Source: Thioalkalivibrio sp. AKL19 (lineage in GTDB: Bacteria > Pseudomonadota > Gammaproteobacteria > Ectothiorhodospirales > Ectothiorhodospiraceae). Taken from it: a stretch of 64,000 nucleotides of DNA. A program made the translations under genes and the position numbers. Below the pieces are notes generated by a model. It saw nothing but the letters and a program-made list of their open reading frames with translations. It was not told the DNA's origin and made no database searches. Each line of letters starts with the position of its first letter. Position 1 is the stretch's first letter. This document shows positions 27,657-37,600 of this stretch, one piece after another. The DNA lies in contig NZ_ATUK01000013.1 in the NCBI RefSeq assembly GCF_000420165.1, positions 248,001 through 312,000 on the forward strand. The letters are read 5' to 3'.

Positions 27657-30600
27657 TCAGCCCACGAACACCCGTGCGTTGCGGAACAGCCGCAACCACG
27701 GACCGTCCTCGCCCCAGTCCTTCGGATGCCAGCTGTGCTGCAGCGTGCGGAATACGCGCTCCGGGTGCGGCATCATGATCAGCGCCCGTCCGTCCTGGCT
27801 GGCGAAGCCGGTGGCCCCGCCCACCGACCCGTTCGGGTTGGCCGGATACTGCGTGGCCGGGGTGTCATCGCCCTCGACGTAGCGCAGTGCGGCCTGGTCG
27901 TGGACCGGCGCCCCATCGGCGTAGCGCGTGCGTCCTTCGCCATGCGAGACCACCACCGGCAGCACGGAGCCGGCCATGCCGTCCAGCAGCACCGCCGGCC
28001 CGGGCTCGATGCGAACCTGCGACAGGCGCGCCTCGAACTGCTCGGAGCGGTTGCGCACGAAGCGCGGCCAGTGGTCGGCCCCGGGAATCAGCGGGGCGAG
28101 ATGCGACAGCATCTGGCAGCCGTTGCAGACGCCCAGCGTGAAGGTTTCGTCGCGCTCGAAGAAGCCCTGGAAGGCATCGCGCAGGGCCGGATGATTCAGG
28201 ATGGTCTGCGCCCAGCCACCACCGGCACCCAGCACATCGCCATAGGAAAAGCCGCCACAGACGGCCATCCCCTGCATCGAGCCCAGATCCTGGCGTCCGT
28301 CGAGCAGATCGGTCATGTGTACGTCCACCGGCGCAAATCCGGCGCGTTCGAACGCCGCCGCCATCTCCAGCTGCCCGTTGACCCCCTGTTCGCGCAGGAC
28401 CGCAATGCGCGGACGTTCGCCACGCGCGATCATCGGCGCCGCCACATCCTCGGCCGGATCAAAGGTCACCCGCGGCTGCAGGCCGCCATCGACATCCACT
28501 CGGGCGAGCTCTTCGTCGGCGCACTCTGGATCGTCACGGAGGCGCTGCATTTGCGCCGAGGTCTCCTGCCAGGTTCGCTGCAGCTCCGCCCGGGTAGCCA
28601 CATGCCGCTCGCTCCCGTCCTGCCGGATCACGACACGCTCGTCGTCCCTCAGACGGGCCACGGGGTGCAGGTGGGCCTCCAGCCCGACTTCCGCCATGGC
28701 ATCGCGCAGGGCCGACTCGGCCCCCGCCGCCACCTGGACGACCGCGCCCAGTTCTTCGTTGAACAGCCACGCCGCGAGGGCATGGCCGCCCGGGACCTCG
28801 ATGTCCAGCCCGCAGCGTCCGGCAAAGGCCATCTCCAGCAGCGTGGTCACCAGCCCACCGTCGGAACGATCGTGATAGGCGCACAGCAGGCCGTTGCGGC
28901 GCAACGTGGCGATGGCATCAAAAAAGGCTCGCAGGCGGCCGGCATCCACTACATCGGGCGGGGTGTCGCCGACATGCCCCCAGGCCTGCGCAAGGGCCGA
29001 TCCGCCCATGCGCGCGCTCCCCTCGCCCAGGTCGATCAGCCACAGCCGATCGTCCGCCTCCGGGTCCGGCTGGGGCGTCAGGGTCCGGCGCGCATCCGCC
29101 ACCGGGGCGAAACCCGATACGATCAACGAGACGGGCGCGTGCATGTGGCGCGCCTGCCCCGCCGCGGTCTCCCATACCGTGCGCATGGACAGCGAGTCCT
29201 TGCCCACCGGGATCGAGATCCCCAGCGCCGGACACAGGTCCTCCGCGATCGTCCGCACAGTGTCGAACAGGTTGGCATCCTCGCCCGGCACGCCGGCGGC
29301 CGCCATCCAGTTCGCCGACAGGCGAATCGCCTGCGTGCCCTCGATATCCGCGGCCGCCAGATTGGTCACCACCTCGCCGATCGCCATGCGCCCGGAGGCC
29401 GGGGCCGACAGGATCGCGAGCGGTGTGCGCTCGCCCATCGCCATCGCCTCACCGGTGTAGCCATCGAAATCCGTCAGCGTGACGGCGCAGTCCGCCACCG
29501 GCACCTGCCAGGGACCGACCATCTGATCGCGCGCGACCAGCCCCCCCACACTGCGATCCCCGATCGTGATCAGGAAGTGCTTGGCCGCGACCGAAGGCAT
29601 GTGCAGCACACGCTCCAGCGCCTCCGCGAGCGGACAGGCCTCGGGGTCAAAAGCCGTCTCCGGCGGCGGCAGGCGCCGATCCTCGCGCGTCATCCGCGGC
29701 GTCTTGCCCAGCAGCATCCCCATGGGCATGTCCACCGGCGGTTCATGGAACAGACTGTCCTCGACCTTCAGGTGCCCCTCGTCGGTCGCCTCGCCCACCA
29801 CGGCAAACGGGGCGCGTTCACGCGCGGCCAGGGTGCGGAAGGTCTCCAGCTGCTCGGCGGCGATCGCCAGGACGTAGCGTTCCTGGGCCTCGTTGCACCA
29901 CAGCTCCATCGGCGAAAGCCCTGGTTCCGCCGTCGGCAGGTCACGCAGCTGGATCACCCCGCCGCGCCCGGCATCGTCCAGGATCTCCGGGATCGCATTG
30001 GAAAGCCCGCCCGCGCCCACGTCGTGGATCGACAGGATGGGGTTGCCGGCCCCCAGGGCCGTGCAACGGTCGATCACCTCCTGGCAGCGGCGTTCCATCT
30101 CCGGGTTGCCGCGCTGAACCGAGGCGAAATCCAGCTGTTCCGAACTCGCCCCGCTCGCCATCGAGGAGGCCGCCCCGCCGCCCAGGCCGATCAGCATCGC
30201 CGGGCCACCCAGCACCACGATCGGGGTACCGGCCGGCACATCCTGCTTGTGTACATGCTCGCCGCGGATCGACCCGACCCCGCCGGCCAGCATGATCGGC
30301 TTGTGATAGCCGTACAGGGTCTCGCCGCCCGCGGCATCCGGCAGCGCCATCTCCAGCGTGCGGAAGTAGCCAGCCAGCGCCGGCCGCCCGAACTCATTAT
30401 TGAACGCGGCCGCGCCGATCGGGCCGTCCAGCATGATCTGGCGCGCGCTCTCGATCCGGCCGGGGCGGCCAAAATCGTGTTCCCAGGGCTGCTCGAAGCC
30501 CGGGATCCGCAGGTTGGACACGGAGAACCCGGTCAACCCCGCCTTGGGCTTCGACCCCTGCCCGGTTGCCCCCTCGTCACGGATCTCCCCGCCCGAGCCC

Positions 30601-31532
30601 GTCGCGGCGCCCGGGAACGGCGAGATCGCGGTCGGGTGGTTATGCGTCTCCACCTTCATCAGGATCGGCAGGTCCAGCGATTCACGACGGTATTCACCGG
30701 TGATCGCATCCGGCATCAGCCGCGTACCCTCGTGCCCCGCGATCACCGAGGCGTTGTCGCTGTAGGCGGACAGCACCCCCTCGGGATGGCGCGCATGGGT
30801 CTGGCGGATCATCCCGAACAGCGTGCGTTCATCGGCCTCGCCGTCCAGCACCCAGGCGGCGTTGAAGATCTTGTGCCGGCAGTGTTCCGAGTTCGCCTGC
30901 GCGAACATCATCAGCTCGGCATCGGTCGGCGCGCGACCGAGTGCGGAGTAGCCCTCAGCCAGGTAGTCGATCTCGTCCGGCGACAACGCCAGGCCCAGCT
31001 CGCCATTGGCGCATTCCAGCGCCGCCCGGGCGTCCTCGCCCAGTTCCACGCGCGCCAGTGAGCGCGGCGTCTCGCTGTGAAAGAGTTGCGCGGCGGCCGC
31101 GGGGTCCTCGATCACGGCCTCGGTCATCCGGTCGTGCAGCAGGTCGGCAAGCGCCTCCAGATCCGCGCCGGCCGTCGCTTCGCCTCCGATCTGCCAGTGG
31201 ATGCCACGCTCGATGCGCTCGACCGCGTCCTCCAGCCCGGCGTGATGGGCAATCTCGGTGGCCTTGGACGACCACGGGCTGATCGTGCCGAAACGCGGGA
31301 TCACGACCAGTTCGCGCTCTACCGCGAACCCGGGCGCCACCCAGTCCTCGCCCTCGCGCAGCAGGCGCGCCAGCACGGCCTCTTCGTCCGGAGTCAGCCG
31401 GCGGCGCGTCTCCACGAAATAGACAAAACGGGCCACGACCGGGCCCGCGCCCGGTACGCTTGTCCGCAGCCCTGCCTCCAGGGCCCGCAGCCGAAACGGC
31501 GAGACTGCCGCGCCTCCTTCCACAACCCGCAT
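27657..31532 (-). CDS. purL: Phosphoribosylformylglycinamidine synthase PurL
   Basis: A 1291-residue purine-biosynthesis enzyme of the large fused type. It converts FGAR, ATP and glutamine to FGAM. The PurS-like N-terminus is followed by the synthetase domains ([49 protein letters not shown]). A C-terminal glutamine amidotransferase has its nucleophile in [12 protein letters not shown] and a PHPERVFR ending. The ATG at 31532 is used because GAGGA lies six bases upstream. A further start nine codons upstream lacks this. It is a single gene flanked by the flagellar cluster and the tmRNA gene. Confidence 0.97.
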   Translation of the reverse strand: MRVVEGGAAVSPFRLRALEAGLRTSVPGAGPVVARFVYFVETRRRLTPDEEAVLARLLREGEDWVAPGFAVERELVVIPRFGTISPWSSKATEIAHHAGLEDAVERIERGIHWQIGGEATAGADLEALADLLHDRMTEAVIEDPAAAAQLFHSETPRSLARVELGEDARAALECANGELGLALSPDEIDYLAEGYSALGRAPTDAELMMFAQANSEHCRHKIFNAAWVLDGEADERTLFGMIRQTHARHPEGVLSAYSDNASVIAGHEGTRLMPDAITGEYRRESLDLPILMKVETHNHPTAISPFPGAATGSGGEIRDEGATGQGSKPKAGLTGFSVSNLRIPGFEQPWEHDFGRPGRIESARQIMLDGPIGAAAFNNEFGRPALAGYFRTLEMALPDAAGGETLYGYHKPIMLAGGVGSIRGEHVHKQDVPAGTPIVVLGGPAMLIGLGGGAASSMASGASSEQLDFASVQRGNPEMERRCQEVIDRCTALGAGNPILSIHDVGAGGLSNAIPEILDDAGRGGVIQLRDLPTAEPGLSPMELWCNEAQERYVLAIAAEQLETFRTLAARERAPFAVVGEATDEGHLKVEDSLFHEPPVDMPMGMLLGKTPRMTREDRRLPPPETAFDPEACPLAEALERVLHMPSVAAKHFLITIGDRSVGGLVARDQMVGPWQVPVADCAVTLTDFDGYTGEAMAMGERTPLAILSAPASGRMAIGEVVTNLAAADIEGTQAIRLSANWMAAAGVPGEDANLFDTVRTIAEDLCPALGISIPVGKDSLSMRTVWETAAGQARHMHAPVSLIVSGFAPVADARRTLTPQPDPEADDRLWLIDLGEGSARMGGSALAQAWGHVGDTPPDVVDAGRLRAFFDAIATLRRNGLLCAYHDRSDGGLVTTLLEMAFAGRCGLDIEVPGGHALAAWLFNEELGAVVQVAAGAESALRDAMAEVGLEAHLHPVARLRDDERVVIRQDGSERHVATRAELQRTWQETSAQMQRLRDDPECADEELARVDVDGGLQPRVTFDPAEDVAAPMIARGERPRIAVLREQGVNGQLEMAAAFERAGFAPVDVHMTDLLDGRQDLGSMQGMAVCGGFSYGDVLGAGGGWAQTILNHPALRDAFQGFFERDETFTLGVCNGCQMLSHLAPLIPGADHWPRFVRNRSEQFEARLSQVRIEPGPAVLLDGMAGSVLPVVVSHGEGRTRYADGAPVHDQAALRYVEGDDTPATQYPANPNGSVGGATGFASQDGRALIMMPHPERVFRTLQHSWHPKDWGEDGPWLRLFRNARVFVG

Positions 31533-31613
31533 TGCGCTTCCTCGCACCGGACGTCCCAAAAGCCGCGCATTGTACCGGACCCGCCCCCCGCGCGGGACCT
31601 GTTAGACCGATCT

Positions 31614-31807
31614 CACCACGGAGTCCACAGAGGGCACGGAGAACGTCAAGGTCAAGGGCCCGTCTACAGGAAGACAGGAAGGCAAGAAGGTTTTGGGGGA
31701 TGTCGAGACTCGTCCTGGAGAGTGCCAGTCGTCCCATCGTAAATCTTCCTGCCTTCCTATCTTCCTGTGAATGGACCTGCTCTGTGTCCTCAGTGTTCTC
31801 CGTGGTG
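31614..31807. repeat. Head-to-head copies of a CACCACGGAG-type dispersed repeat
   Basis: Copy one (31614-31694) and the reverse complement of copy two (31741-31807) share CACCACGGAG at one end and ACAGGAAGA-AGGAAGGCA at the other, with a diverged middle. They face each other across about 45 bases, so the region could form an imperfect cruciform or hairpin. The whole 330-base gap between purL and tmRNA (31560-31889) has no gene. Confidence 0.7.
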
Positions 31808-31889
31808 AACCCGCTTTTGACCTTCACCCCGCCGAAGAATCACATGACCGGGGAACTTCGGATGCGCTACCATGTCCATGACAGTACTT

Positions 31890-32250
31890 GGGGGCGACAT
31901 GGCTTCGACGCGGGTCGCGAAACCTGAGGTGCATGCCGAGGCTGTAGTGGACCTCGTAAAAACCGCTGCAAAAAAATAGTTGCCAACGACGACAACTACG
32001 CACTCGCCGCTTAAAAACCGGTAGATGCCGTCCGACTGGAGCCGTGCTTATGCGTCCAGTATCGGGCGTCGACTCTCATAAGCTCGTGGTGAAGCGCGCC
32101 CGGCGTGGATCCATTAAAACTCAACCGGGATCGCCAGCTGCATTCCCTGCCTGTCGGGTAGTAGCTGGTTAAACTCAAAGACAGAATAAGCATGTAGAGC
32201 CGAAGGCGGAGGTCCTGCGGACGCGGGTTCGATTCCCGCCGCCTCCACCA
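31890..32250 (+). ncRNA. ssrA: Transfer-messenger RNA (tmRNA)
   Basis: A 361-base RNA that rescues stalled ribosomes. The 5' end GGGGGCGACATGGCTTCGAC pairs with the 3' end (CGCCTCC, then ACCA), including one G-U pair, to make the tRNA-like acceptor. The T arm is GGGTTCGATTCC near the 3' end and CCA is encoded. The tag frame at 31982-32014 encodes ANDDNYALAA followed by TAA, one residue different from the Escherichia coli tag. A weak sigma-70 promoter is possible at 31844-31873 (ATGACC, 18-base spacer, TACCAT). Confidence 0.97.
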
Positions 32251-32266
32251 AATTAGCAGTACGATC

Positions 32267-32288
32267 AAGCGCCTACGGGCGCTTTTTT
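32267..32288 (+). terminator. Intrinsic terminator of ssrA
   Basis: A seven-base stem AAGCGCC/GGCGCTT with loop TACG is followed by a run of T. It lies 17 bases after the tmRNA 3' end and directly before yjbQ. Confidence 0.9.
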
Positions 32289-32308
32289 GTTTGTATTCGA
32301 GGAAACGC

Positions 32309-32728
32309 ATGGCCGTCTATCAGGACACCCTGACCGAGCAGACCCGCGGACGCGGCACCCTGAACATCACCCAGGCGGTCGAGCACATCGTGCGCGCCTC
32401 CGGCATCACCACCGGCACCTGTCATATCTTCCAGCACCACACCAGCGCCTCCCTGCTCGTGACCGAGAACGCCGATCCCGACGTCCGCCACGACCTGGAG
32501 ACCCTGATCGCACGCATGGCCCCGGACGGCGACCCCGCCTACCGCCACGACATGGAAGGCGACGACGACATGGCCGCCCACGCCCGCGCCATGCTCACGC
32601 ACAACGACCTGACCGTCCCGGTCGGCCAGGGCCGCCTGATCCTCGGCACCTGGCAGGGCCTCTTCCTCTGGGAGCATCGCTACGCCGCCCAAACCCGCAG
32701 GCTCACGATCACGGTCCAGGGCGAGTAG
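32309..32728 (+). CDS. yjbQ: YjbQ/UPF0047 family protein
   Basis: A 139-residue single-domain protein. The family signature is clear: HIFQHHTSASLLVTENADPDV and the C-terminal LILGTWQGLFLWEHRYAAQTR. The conserved histidines and serine suggest metal or phosphate binding. YjbQ of Escherichia coli has weak thiamin-phosphate synthase activity, but its true role is unclear. GAGGAA lies five to six bases before the ATG at 32309. It is convergent with the rlmM fragment and mgtE. Confidence 0.93.
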   Translation: MAVYQDTLTEQTRGRGTLNITQAVEHIVRASGITTGTCHIFQHHTSASLLVTENADPDVRHDLETLIARMAPDGDPAYRHDMEGDDDMAAHARAMLTHNDLTVPVGQGRLILGTWQGLFLWEHRYAAQTRRLTITVQGE

Positions 32729-32735
32729 CACCCCG

Positions 32736-32825
32736 CTCAGCCCCGCTCCACGTGCACCGTGATCTCCTCGCGGTCGTGATAGAGCTGGCGCGCCCGCATC
32801 CAGCAGGTGTTCGGGGCTTCGATCT
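32736..32825 (-). pseudogene. 3'-end fragment of rlmM (duplicated)
   Basis: The minus strand encodes MRARQLYHDREEITVHVERG followed by a stop, identical to the last 20 residues of the intact RlmM at 34686. A 20-base deletion between two GCATCC sequences separates this from a few further matching bases. It cannot be functional. It lies between yjbQ and mgtE and marks a duplicated junction. Confidence 0.85.
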
Positions 32826-32944
32826 GCGGCCAGAAACCGAGGATCGTACGGCGTCGTTATTCGCTGCGCCGCAAACGGGGCCCCATGAACGCGTACCCGG
32901 ATCGGCGACTGCCGCGAGGCCCGGGAAGGGTTCAAACACGAAAC

Positions 32945-34354
32945 TCAGGCCAGAATCAGCAGCGTCGCCAGCCCCAGAAAGGACAGAAATCCGACCACGT
33001 CGGTGACGGTGGTCAGGATGACTGCTCCGGAAAGTGCGGGGTCCATGCCGAGGCGCTTCAAGGTCAGCGGTATGGTGATCCCGGCCACGTTGGCCACCGT
33101 CATGTTGATGATGATCGCCAGCGTGATGATGAGGCTGATCGCCAGGTCCTGGAACCACAAATGGGCCACCAGGCCGACAACCAATGCCCAGATAATCCCG
33201 TTGGCCAGGCCGACCCACAGCTCCTTGTTCAAGAGCCACCAACGATTCGTACCGGCGATTTGACCCATGGCCAGGCCACGGATGACCACGGTCAGGGTCT
33301 GGCTCCCGGCAATACCCCCCATGCTGGCCACCACGGGCATGAGTACCGCCAGGGCGACGACCTGCGAGAGCACGGCCTCGAACTGGCCAATGACGTAGGC
33401 GGCCAGAAAGGCCGTTGCCAGATTGATGCCAAGCCAGATACCGCGACTGCGAATACTGAACCGGATCGGTGCGAACAGCTCGCCTTCTTCCTTGACCCCG
33501 GCCATCCCGAGCAGGGTCGCGTCCGCATCCTCGCGCACGATCTCCATGATGTGGCTCATGTTCAGCTGACCGACGAGGACGCCTTCGGCGTCTACCACGG
33601 GCGCAAACGGCAGTTCCCGGGCACGCAGGATGGTTGCCGCCTTGCGGATATCCATGGTGTCGAGCAGGCACGTCGGCATGTACATGAAATCGGCAACCGT
33701 CCTTTTTTGATGGTTGCGCACGAGGTCGACCAGACGTAGCGAGCCAACGAGGCGGGCATCCTTGTCCGTGACCAGCAATTCCTGCGACTCGCTGTCCAGC
33801 GAGTGACTAATGCGTACAAACCGTTGAACGGCCTCGAGTGTTACATCCGGTTTCACATTGGTGGTTTCGGGATCCATGTAACGCCCGACCGCATCGTCAT
33901 CGTAGCCATGAAGCGTCGCGACATGGTGTCGCACTCCCGCGGCCAGCGTTTCGATCACGGATTCGCGGATCGGATCGTCGATCGTGTCCAGGAGCTCCGC
34001 CACCGTTTCCGGTGGAAGATCCTGCGCCAGGGCCGTGACCTCCTCGACCGGCATGTCCGCCATCAAATGCTCGCGGGCATCCACGCCGACTTCGGCCAAT
34101 ACCTCCCCGCGCTGGTCTTGAGGTATGCAGGACCAGATGCGTTCCCGCTCACGGAATGGAAACGATTCCAGCAACAAGGCGATGGCCTGTTCATCCAGGC
34201 CTTGCAGGAAATCGCAGACAGCGGCTTGGGAGTCGGATTCGGCGAGCTGCGCCTGCAGGCCAAGCAACAACTCTTCGATCGTGGCGGAACCGTCACTGGC
34301 CGGAACCGAAGTCTCCCGTTGCGGATCAGGGGCGTCTTCGGTGGCGGGAGTCAT
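32945..34354 (-). CDS. mgtE: Magnesium transporter MgtE
   Basis: A 469-residue Mg2+ channel. The N-terminal superhelical domain (about 30-150, LPPETVAELLDTIDD) is followed by a tandem CBS domain (about 150-285) that senses Mg2+. Five membrane helices follow, with the pore signature in PVVASMGGIAGSQTLTVVIRG and IIINMTVANVAGITIPL. The length is standard. No M-box riboswitch was recognised upstream; the leader region is instead occupied by a 108-base tandem repeat. The gene is flanked by duplicated pieces of the yjbQ/rlmM junction, suggesting insertion. Confidence 0.95.
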   Translation of the reverse strand: MTPATEDAPDPQRETSVPASDGSATIEELLLGLQAQLAESDSQAAVCDFLQGLDEQAIALLLESFPFRERERIWSCIPQDQRGEVLAEVGVDAREHLMADMPVEEVTALAQDLPPETVAELLDTIDDPIRESVIETLAAGVRHHVATLHGYDDDAVGRYMDPETTNVKPDVTLEAVQRFVRISHSLDSESQELLVTDKDARLVGSLRLVDLVRNHQKRTVADFMYMPTCLLDTMDIRKAATILRARELPFAPVVDAEGVLVGQLNMSHIMEIVREDADATLLGMAGVKEEGELFAPIRFSIRSRGIWLGINLATAFLAAYVIGQFEAVLSQVVALAVLMPVVASMGGIAGSQTLTVVIRGLAMGQIAGTNRWWLLNKELWVGLANGIIWALVVGLVAHLWFQDLAISLIITLAIIINMTVANVAGITIPLTLKRLGMDPALSGAVILTTVTDVVGFLSFLGLATLLILA

Positions 34355-34441
34355 TAGCAGGCCTCTTCAGTCCAGGTGCAGTGGTCCGACCGCAACCCTC
34401 TCCTGCGGTCCTGGCATATGGTACATGGCCACCGCCCGGCC

Positions 34442-34657
34442 CGACGGGTGACCGCCAGGGTCGGACCACGGTAACCACCGGACTCCACGTCTTTTTTTCC
34501 CACAAAACCGCCCAGTGGGACGCTTATTCGTGCAATTTCGGACGCAAAACGACGGGTGACCGCCAGGGTCGGACCACGGTAACCACCGGACTCCACGTCT
34601 TTTTTTCCCACAAAACCGCCCAGTGGGACGCTTATTCGTGCAATTTCGGACGCAAAA
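34442..34657. repeat. Exact 2 x 108-bp tandem repeat upstream of mgtE
   Basis: Two adjacent 108-base units (34442-34549 and 34550-34657) appear identical. Each contains GGGTCGGACCACGGTAACC, a motif also seen near 54030 and 55441, then a CTTTTTTTCCCAC stretch and TTCGTGCAATTTCGGACGC. The unit length is divisible by three, so it creates spurious open frames. The 331-base gap 34355-34685 holds no gene. Identity implies a recent duplication. Confidence 0.9.
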
Positions 34658-34664
34658 CGGCCGC

Positions 34665-34795
34665 GTCAGGGCGAGTACATCCAACTCAGCCCCGCTCGAC
34701 ATGCACGGTGATCTCCTCGCGGTCGTGATAGAGCTGGCGCGCCCGCATCCGGTGGGTGATTCGGGCATCCAGCAGGCGTTCCTCGATGTGGTCGA
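34665..34795. repeat. Second copy of the yjbQ/rlmM junction
   Basis: CAGGGCGAGTA followed shortly by CTCAGCCCCGCTC and the rlmM 3' end matches 32715-32825, where the same CAGGGCGAGTA is the true end of yjbQ. The two copies are imperfect direct repeats that bracket mgtE and the 108-base tandem repeat. Confidence 0.75.
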
Positions 34796-35762
34796 GGCAG
34801 TCGTATACGGTCTGCCAGCGCTGTTTCATCGGCAGCTTCAGGTTGAAGATCGCCTCACGGCACCAGCCTGCCTCCAGCCAGTCCGCCATGCGCGCGGCCA
34901 CCCGTGACGGCTTGTCCACGATGTCGCAGACCAGCCAGGTAACCGATTTCGGTGGTACCCAGGAGAAGGCGTCCTCGCGGTGGTGCTCCACCTGGGTGGT
35001 TGCCATCAGCGCGGCATCCATCGGCCCGTTGTCCACTGCGTGCACGTACATGCCGCGGCGCACCAGCTGCCAGGTCCAGCCACCCGGGGCCGCGCCCAGG
35101 TCCACGGCCTGCATGCCCTGCGCCAGGCGCGTGTCCCAGGCATCCCGCGGGATGAAAGTGTGCCAGGCCTCCTCCAGCTTCAGGGTCGACCGGCTGGGCG
35201 CCTCGCGCGGGGAGCGCAAATGCAGGATGCCCCCGGGCCACTCGCTGCGTTCACCGGGGCGGCTGATACCCAGCTGGACGCAATCGCCCGCATGCCAGAA
35301 GACGTGCAGGCGTTGTCCGTCCGCCTGGGGGCACAGCACTCCGCGCTTGCGCAGCACCGCCGCGAGCGGCCGTTCCACGGCCTTGATCAGGCGGCGCAGG
35401 CCCTTGCCATCGTTGGTATCCGGCATCTCGTGCCAGATGGACTCGACCGCCAGGCCCGAGGCGACCGCTTGCTCGATGATCGGAGTCAGGCGGTCCACCC
35501 GGTCCAGGCTCTCGAGGGCCGGAAACGCGGGGAACACCTGTCGCGCGAAGATCAGCTCCTCGAAGGGCAGCGCGCCCGCCAGCGCCTCCACAGTGCAGCC
35601 CGCCGGTTCGAAATGGACGTACCCGGTGCCTGGCTGCACGCGCGCAAAACCGCCCAGGCCGGCCCGCGCTGCACGATCCGTCAGCTCCGCTGTCAGGTCC
35701 GCCTCGAAGCCGGCGCGGCAATACAGCAGCAGGCCGGAAAAGCCTGATCCGCTCGCTTCCAT
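34686..35762 (-). CDS. rlmM: 23S rRNA 2'-O-ribose methyltransferase RlmM
   Basis: A 358-residue enzyme that methylates the 2'-OH of C2498 in 23S rRNA, using SAM. The N-terminal THUMP-like region (LLLYCRAGFEADLTAEL) is followed by the Rossmann-type methyltransferase with VDLGAAPGGWTWQL (SAM binding). The catalytic lysine/aspartate region includes WLVCDIVDKPSRVA and FNLKLPMKQRWQ. The ATG at 35762 is chosen over a TTG eight codons upstream that lies in the terminator T-run. Confidence 0.95.
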   Translation of the reverse strand: MEASGSGFSGLLLYCRAGFEADLTAELTDRAARAGLGGFARVQPGTGYVHFEPAGCTVEALAGALPFEELIFARQVFPAFPALESLDRVDRLTPIIEQAVASGLAVESIWHEMPDTNDGKGLRRLIKAVERPLAAVLRKRGVLCPQADGQRLHVFWHAGDCVQLGISRPGERSEWPGGILHLRSPREAPSRSTLKLEEAWHTFIPRDAWDTRLAQGMQAVDLGAAPGGWTWQLVRRGMYVHAVDNGPMDAALMATTQVEHHREDAFSWVPPKSVTWLVCDIVDKPSRVAARMADWLEAGWCREAIFNLKLPMKQRWQTVYDCLDHIEERLLDARITHRMRARQLYHDREEITVHVERG

Positions 35763-35780
35763 CCCGGAACCCCTCTCCCC

Positions 35781-35821
35781 AAACAAAAAAGCCGCCGGAC
35801 ACCCGAATGGTGCACGGCGGC
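35781..35821 (-). terminator. Intrinsic terminator downstream of soxB
   Basis: On the minus strand GCCGCCG and CGGCGGC form a seven-base stem followed by TTTTTTGTTT. It lies 45 bases after the soxB stop codon and just before rlmM. Confidence 0.9.
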
Positions 35822-35866
35822 TGCGAGACTACCCGGCCCGCTTGCGCGGGCCAAGCGAAACGCCGA

Positions 35867-37600
35867 TCAGCGGTCCAGGCCAGGGTTGTCCCCGACGTTC
35901 TTCAGCTTCGGCAGGTAGGGCTTGCCGGGGCTGATGGTTTCGCGATCACGCAGATACCCGGCGACCACCTCCCAGACCGGATCGGTATCCAGCGGCTCGT
36001 GGACATTGGCCCAGCCGGCCACCACGTAGTTCTTGTCCGGATCCAGCGGCTCACCGTTGATGTGCATGTCGCTGATACGACTACCCATCGACTCGTGCGG
36101 ATCGATGGTGTATTCGATGCCGGAGGTTCGCACCATGTCCCCGCCGCGGTGATGGTAGGGATTGGCATTGAAGATCGAGTTGGCCACGTCCTCCAGGGCA
36201 TTCTTCAGCTGCGCACCGGTCATCTCGTTGCGCTGCGTCTCCGAATAGGTGGTCGCGGTTTGCGTCATCAACTCCTCGAAGGTGATGGGCGAACCCGGCA
36301 GGACGCTAATGCCCCAGCGGAAGCCGGGCGACAGGGCCACCTCGGCATCCATCTCCTTGATCATCGCATCCATGATGACCTCGTCGAAGGTGCCGTTGAA
36401 GTTGCCCCGGCGGTAGAGAACACCGTCGGTTACGGCCAGTTCTTCATTCAATTTGTCCTCATAGGGCTCGCGCACCGTGCGGATGTGCTCCTCCATCTCG
36501 GCGTCCGGCTCGATCAGGTTGGAGAACACCGGCAGCAGCGTGAACTTGTAGTCACGGATACCGCTGTCGGTCACGTCCAGATCCATCACCCCGACAAATT
36601 TGCCGTTCGAACCGGCGTTGGTGACCAGCGTGGTCTCGCCACCGGCATTTTCGATCTCCATCGCGCCCGGCACCGCGTCATGCGTATGCCCGCCCATGAT
36701 GATGTCCACATCGCGCAGGCGACGGGCCATCTCCATGTCGGTGACCATCCCGTTGTGCGACAGGATCGCCACGACCTTGGCGCCCTTCTCGCGGCACTCG
36801 TCAATCATGCGCTGCATGTTCTCGTCGCGGATGCCGAAGCTCCAGTCCGGGAACATGTAGTCGGGGTTGGCCACGGATGTATAGGGAAACGCCTGGCCGA
36901 TCACGGCGACCGGCACGCCATTCATCTCGCGGATGGTATAGGGCTCGAAGACCGGGTCGCCCCAGTCGCGATCCTCGATGTTCTGTGCCAGGAACTCGAT
37001 GTTGTTGGGTTTAAAATCGTTCTCGATGATTTCCTTCACCCGGTCGTCACCGAAGGTGAACTCCCAGTGGCCGACCATGATGTCCACGCCCAGCAGTTTC
37101 TGCGCATCGACCATGTCCTGCCCGTTCGTCCACAGCGACGTCGCCGAACCCTGCCAGGTGTCGCCACCATCCAGCAGCAGGGAATTCGGGCGCTCCGCGC
37201 GCAGCTTCTGGATCAGCGTGGACAGGTGGGAGAACCCACCCAGACGACCGTATTTCTCGGCCGCGTACTTGAAGTCCATGTGGGTGACGGCATGCGCCAG
37301 CGGCGTGCCCGGCTGGATGTCGAAGTACTCGAGCATGTCCTTGCCGGCGAGCACCGGCGGCTTGCCCTGCATGTCGCCCACGCCGATGTTGACGTCCGGC
37401 TCGCGGAAGTAAACCGGCTTCAGCTGTGCGTGACAGTCGGTGTAGTGCAGCAGGGAGACGTTGCCGAACTTCGGCAGGTCGTACATATCCGCCTCCGCCG
37501 GTCGCCAGGACCCCTTCTCCCCGGCCCAGGCATTCATCGAGAAGCCAGCGGCACTCGCGGCAACCATGGCCTCCAGAAATTCTCTGCGCGTCAGACTCAT
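35867..37600 (-). CDS. soxB: Thiosulfohydrolase SoxB
   Basis: A 577-residue periplasmic dimanganese enzyme of thiosulfate oxidation. It hydrolyses the sulfate group from SoxY-bound thiosulfonate. A Tat signal (TRREFLEAMVAASAAGF) starts the protein. Metal-ligand motifs are LLHYTDCHAQ, LDGGDTWQGSATSLWTNGQD, MVGHWEFTFG, SHNG and MGGHTHDAV. The GHWEF form, rather than GNHEF, distinguishes SoxB from 5'-nucleotidases of the same fold. AAGGAGAACCAC precedes the ATG at 37600. No soxAXYZ genes lie within the window, so it is a solitary soxB, as is common in some sulfur-oxidising gammaproteobacteria. Confidence 0.95.
   Translation of the reverse strand: MSLTRREFLEAMVAASAAGFSMNAWAGEKGSWRPAEADMYDLPKFGNVSLLHYTDCHAQLKPVYFREPDVNIGVGDMQGKPPVLAGKDMLEYFDIQPGTPLAHAVTHMDFKYAAEKYGRLGGFSHLSTLIQKLRAERPNSLLLDGGDTWQGSATSLWTNGQDMVDAQKLLGVDIMVGHWEFTFGDDRVKEIIENDFKPNNIEFLAQNIEDRDWGDPVFEPYTIREMNGVPVAVIGQAFPYTSVANPDYMFPDWSFGIRDENMQRMIDECREKGAKVVAILSHNGMVTDMEMARRLRDVDIIMGGHTHDAVPGAMEIENAGGETTLVTNAGSNGKFVGVMDLDVTDSGIRDYKFTLLPVFSNLIEPDAEMEEHIRTVREPYEDKLNEELAVTDGVLYRRGNFNGTFDEVIMDAMIKEMDAEVALSPGFRWGISVLPGSPITFEELMTQTATTYSETQRNEMTGAQLKNALEDVANSIFNANPYHHRGGDMVRTSGIEYTIDPHESMGSRISDMHINGEPLDPDKNYVVAGWANVHEPLDTDPVWEVVAGYLRDRETISPGKPYLPKLKNVGDNPGLDR

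Noticed and set aside
34442-34657. Tandem repeat considered as a CRISPR array
   Set aside because: There are only two units, each 108 bases and identical throughout, with no repeat-spacer alternation and no cas genes.
34355-34685. M-box magnesium riboswitch before mgtE
   Set aside because: The region is filled by a tandem repeat and a duplicated gene end; no conserved M-box core was recognised.
36586-36804. Short minus-strand frame inside soxB
   Set aside because: It is an alternative-frame shadow within a confidently identified gene.
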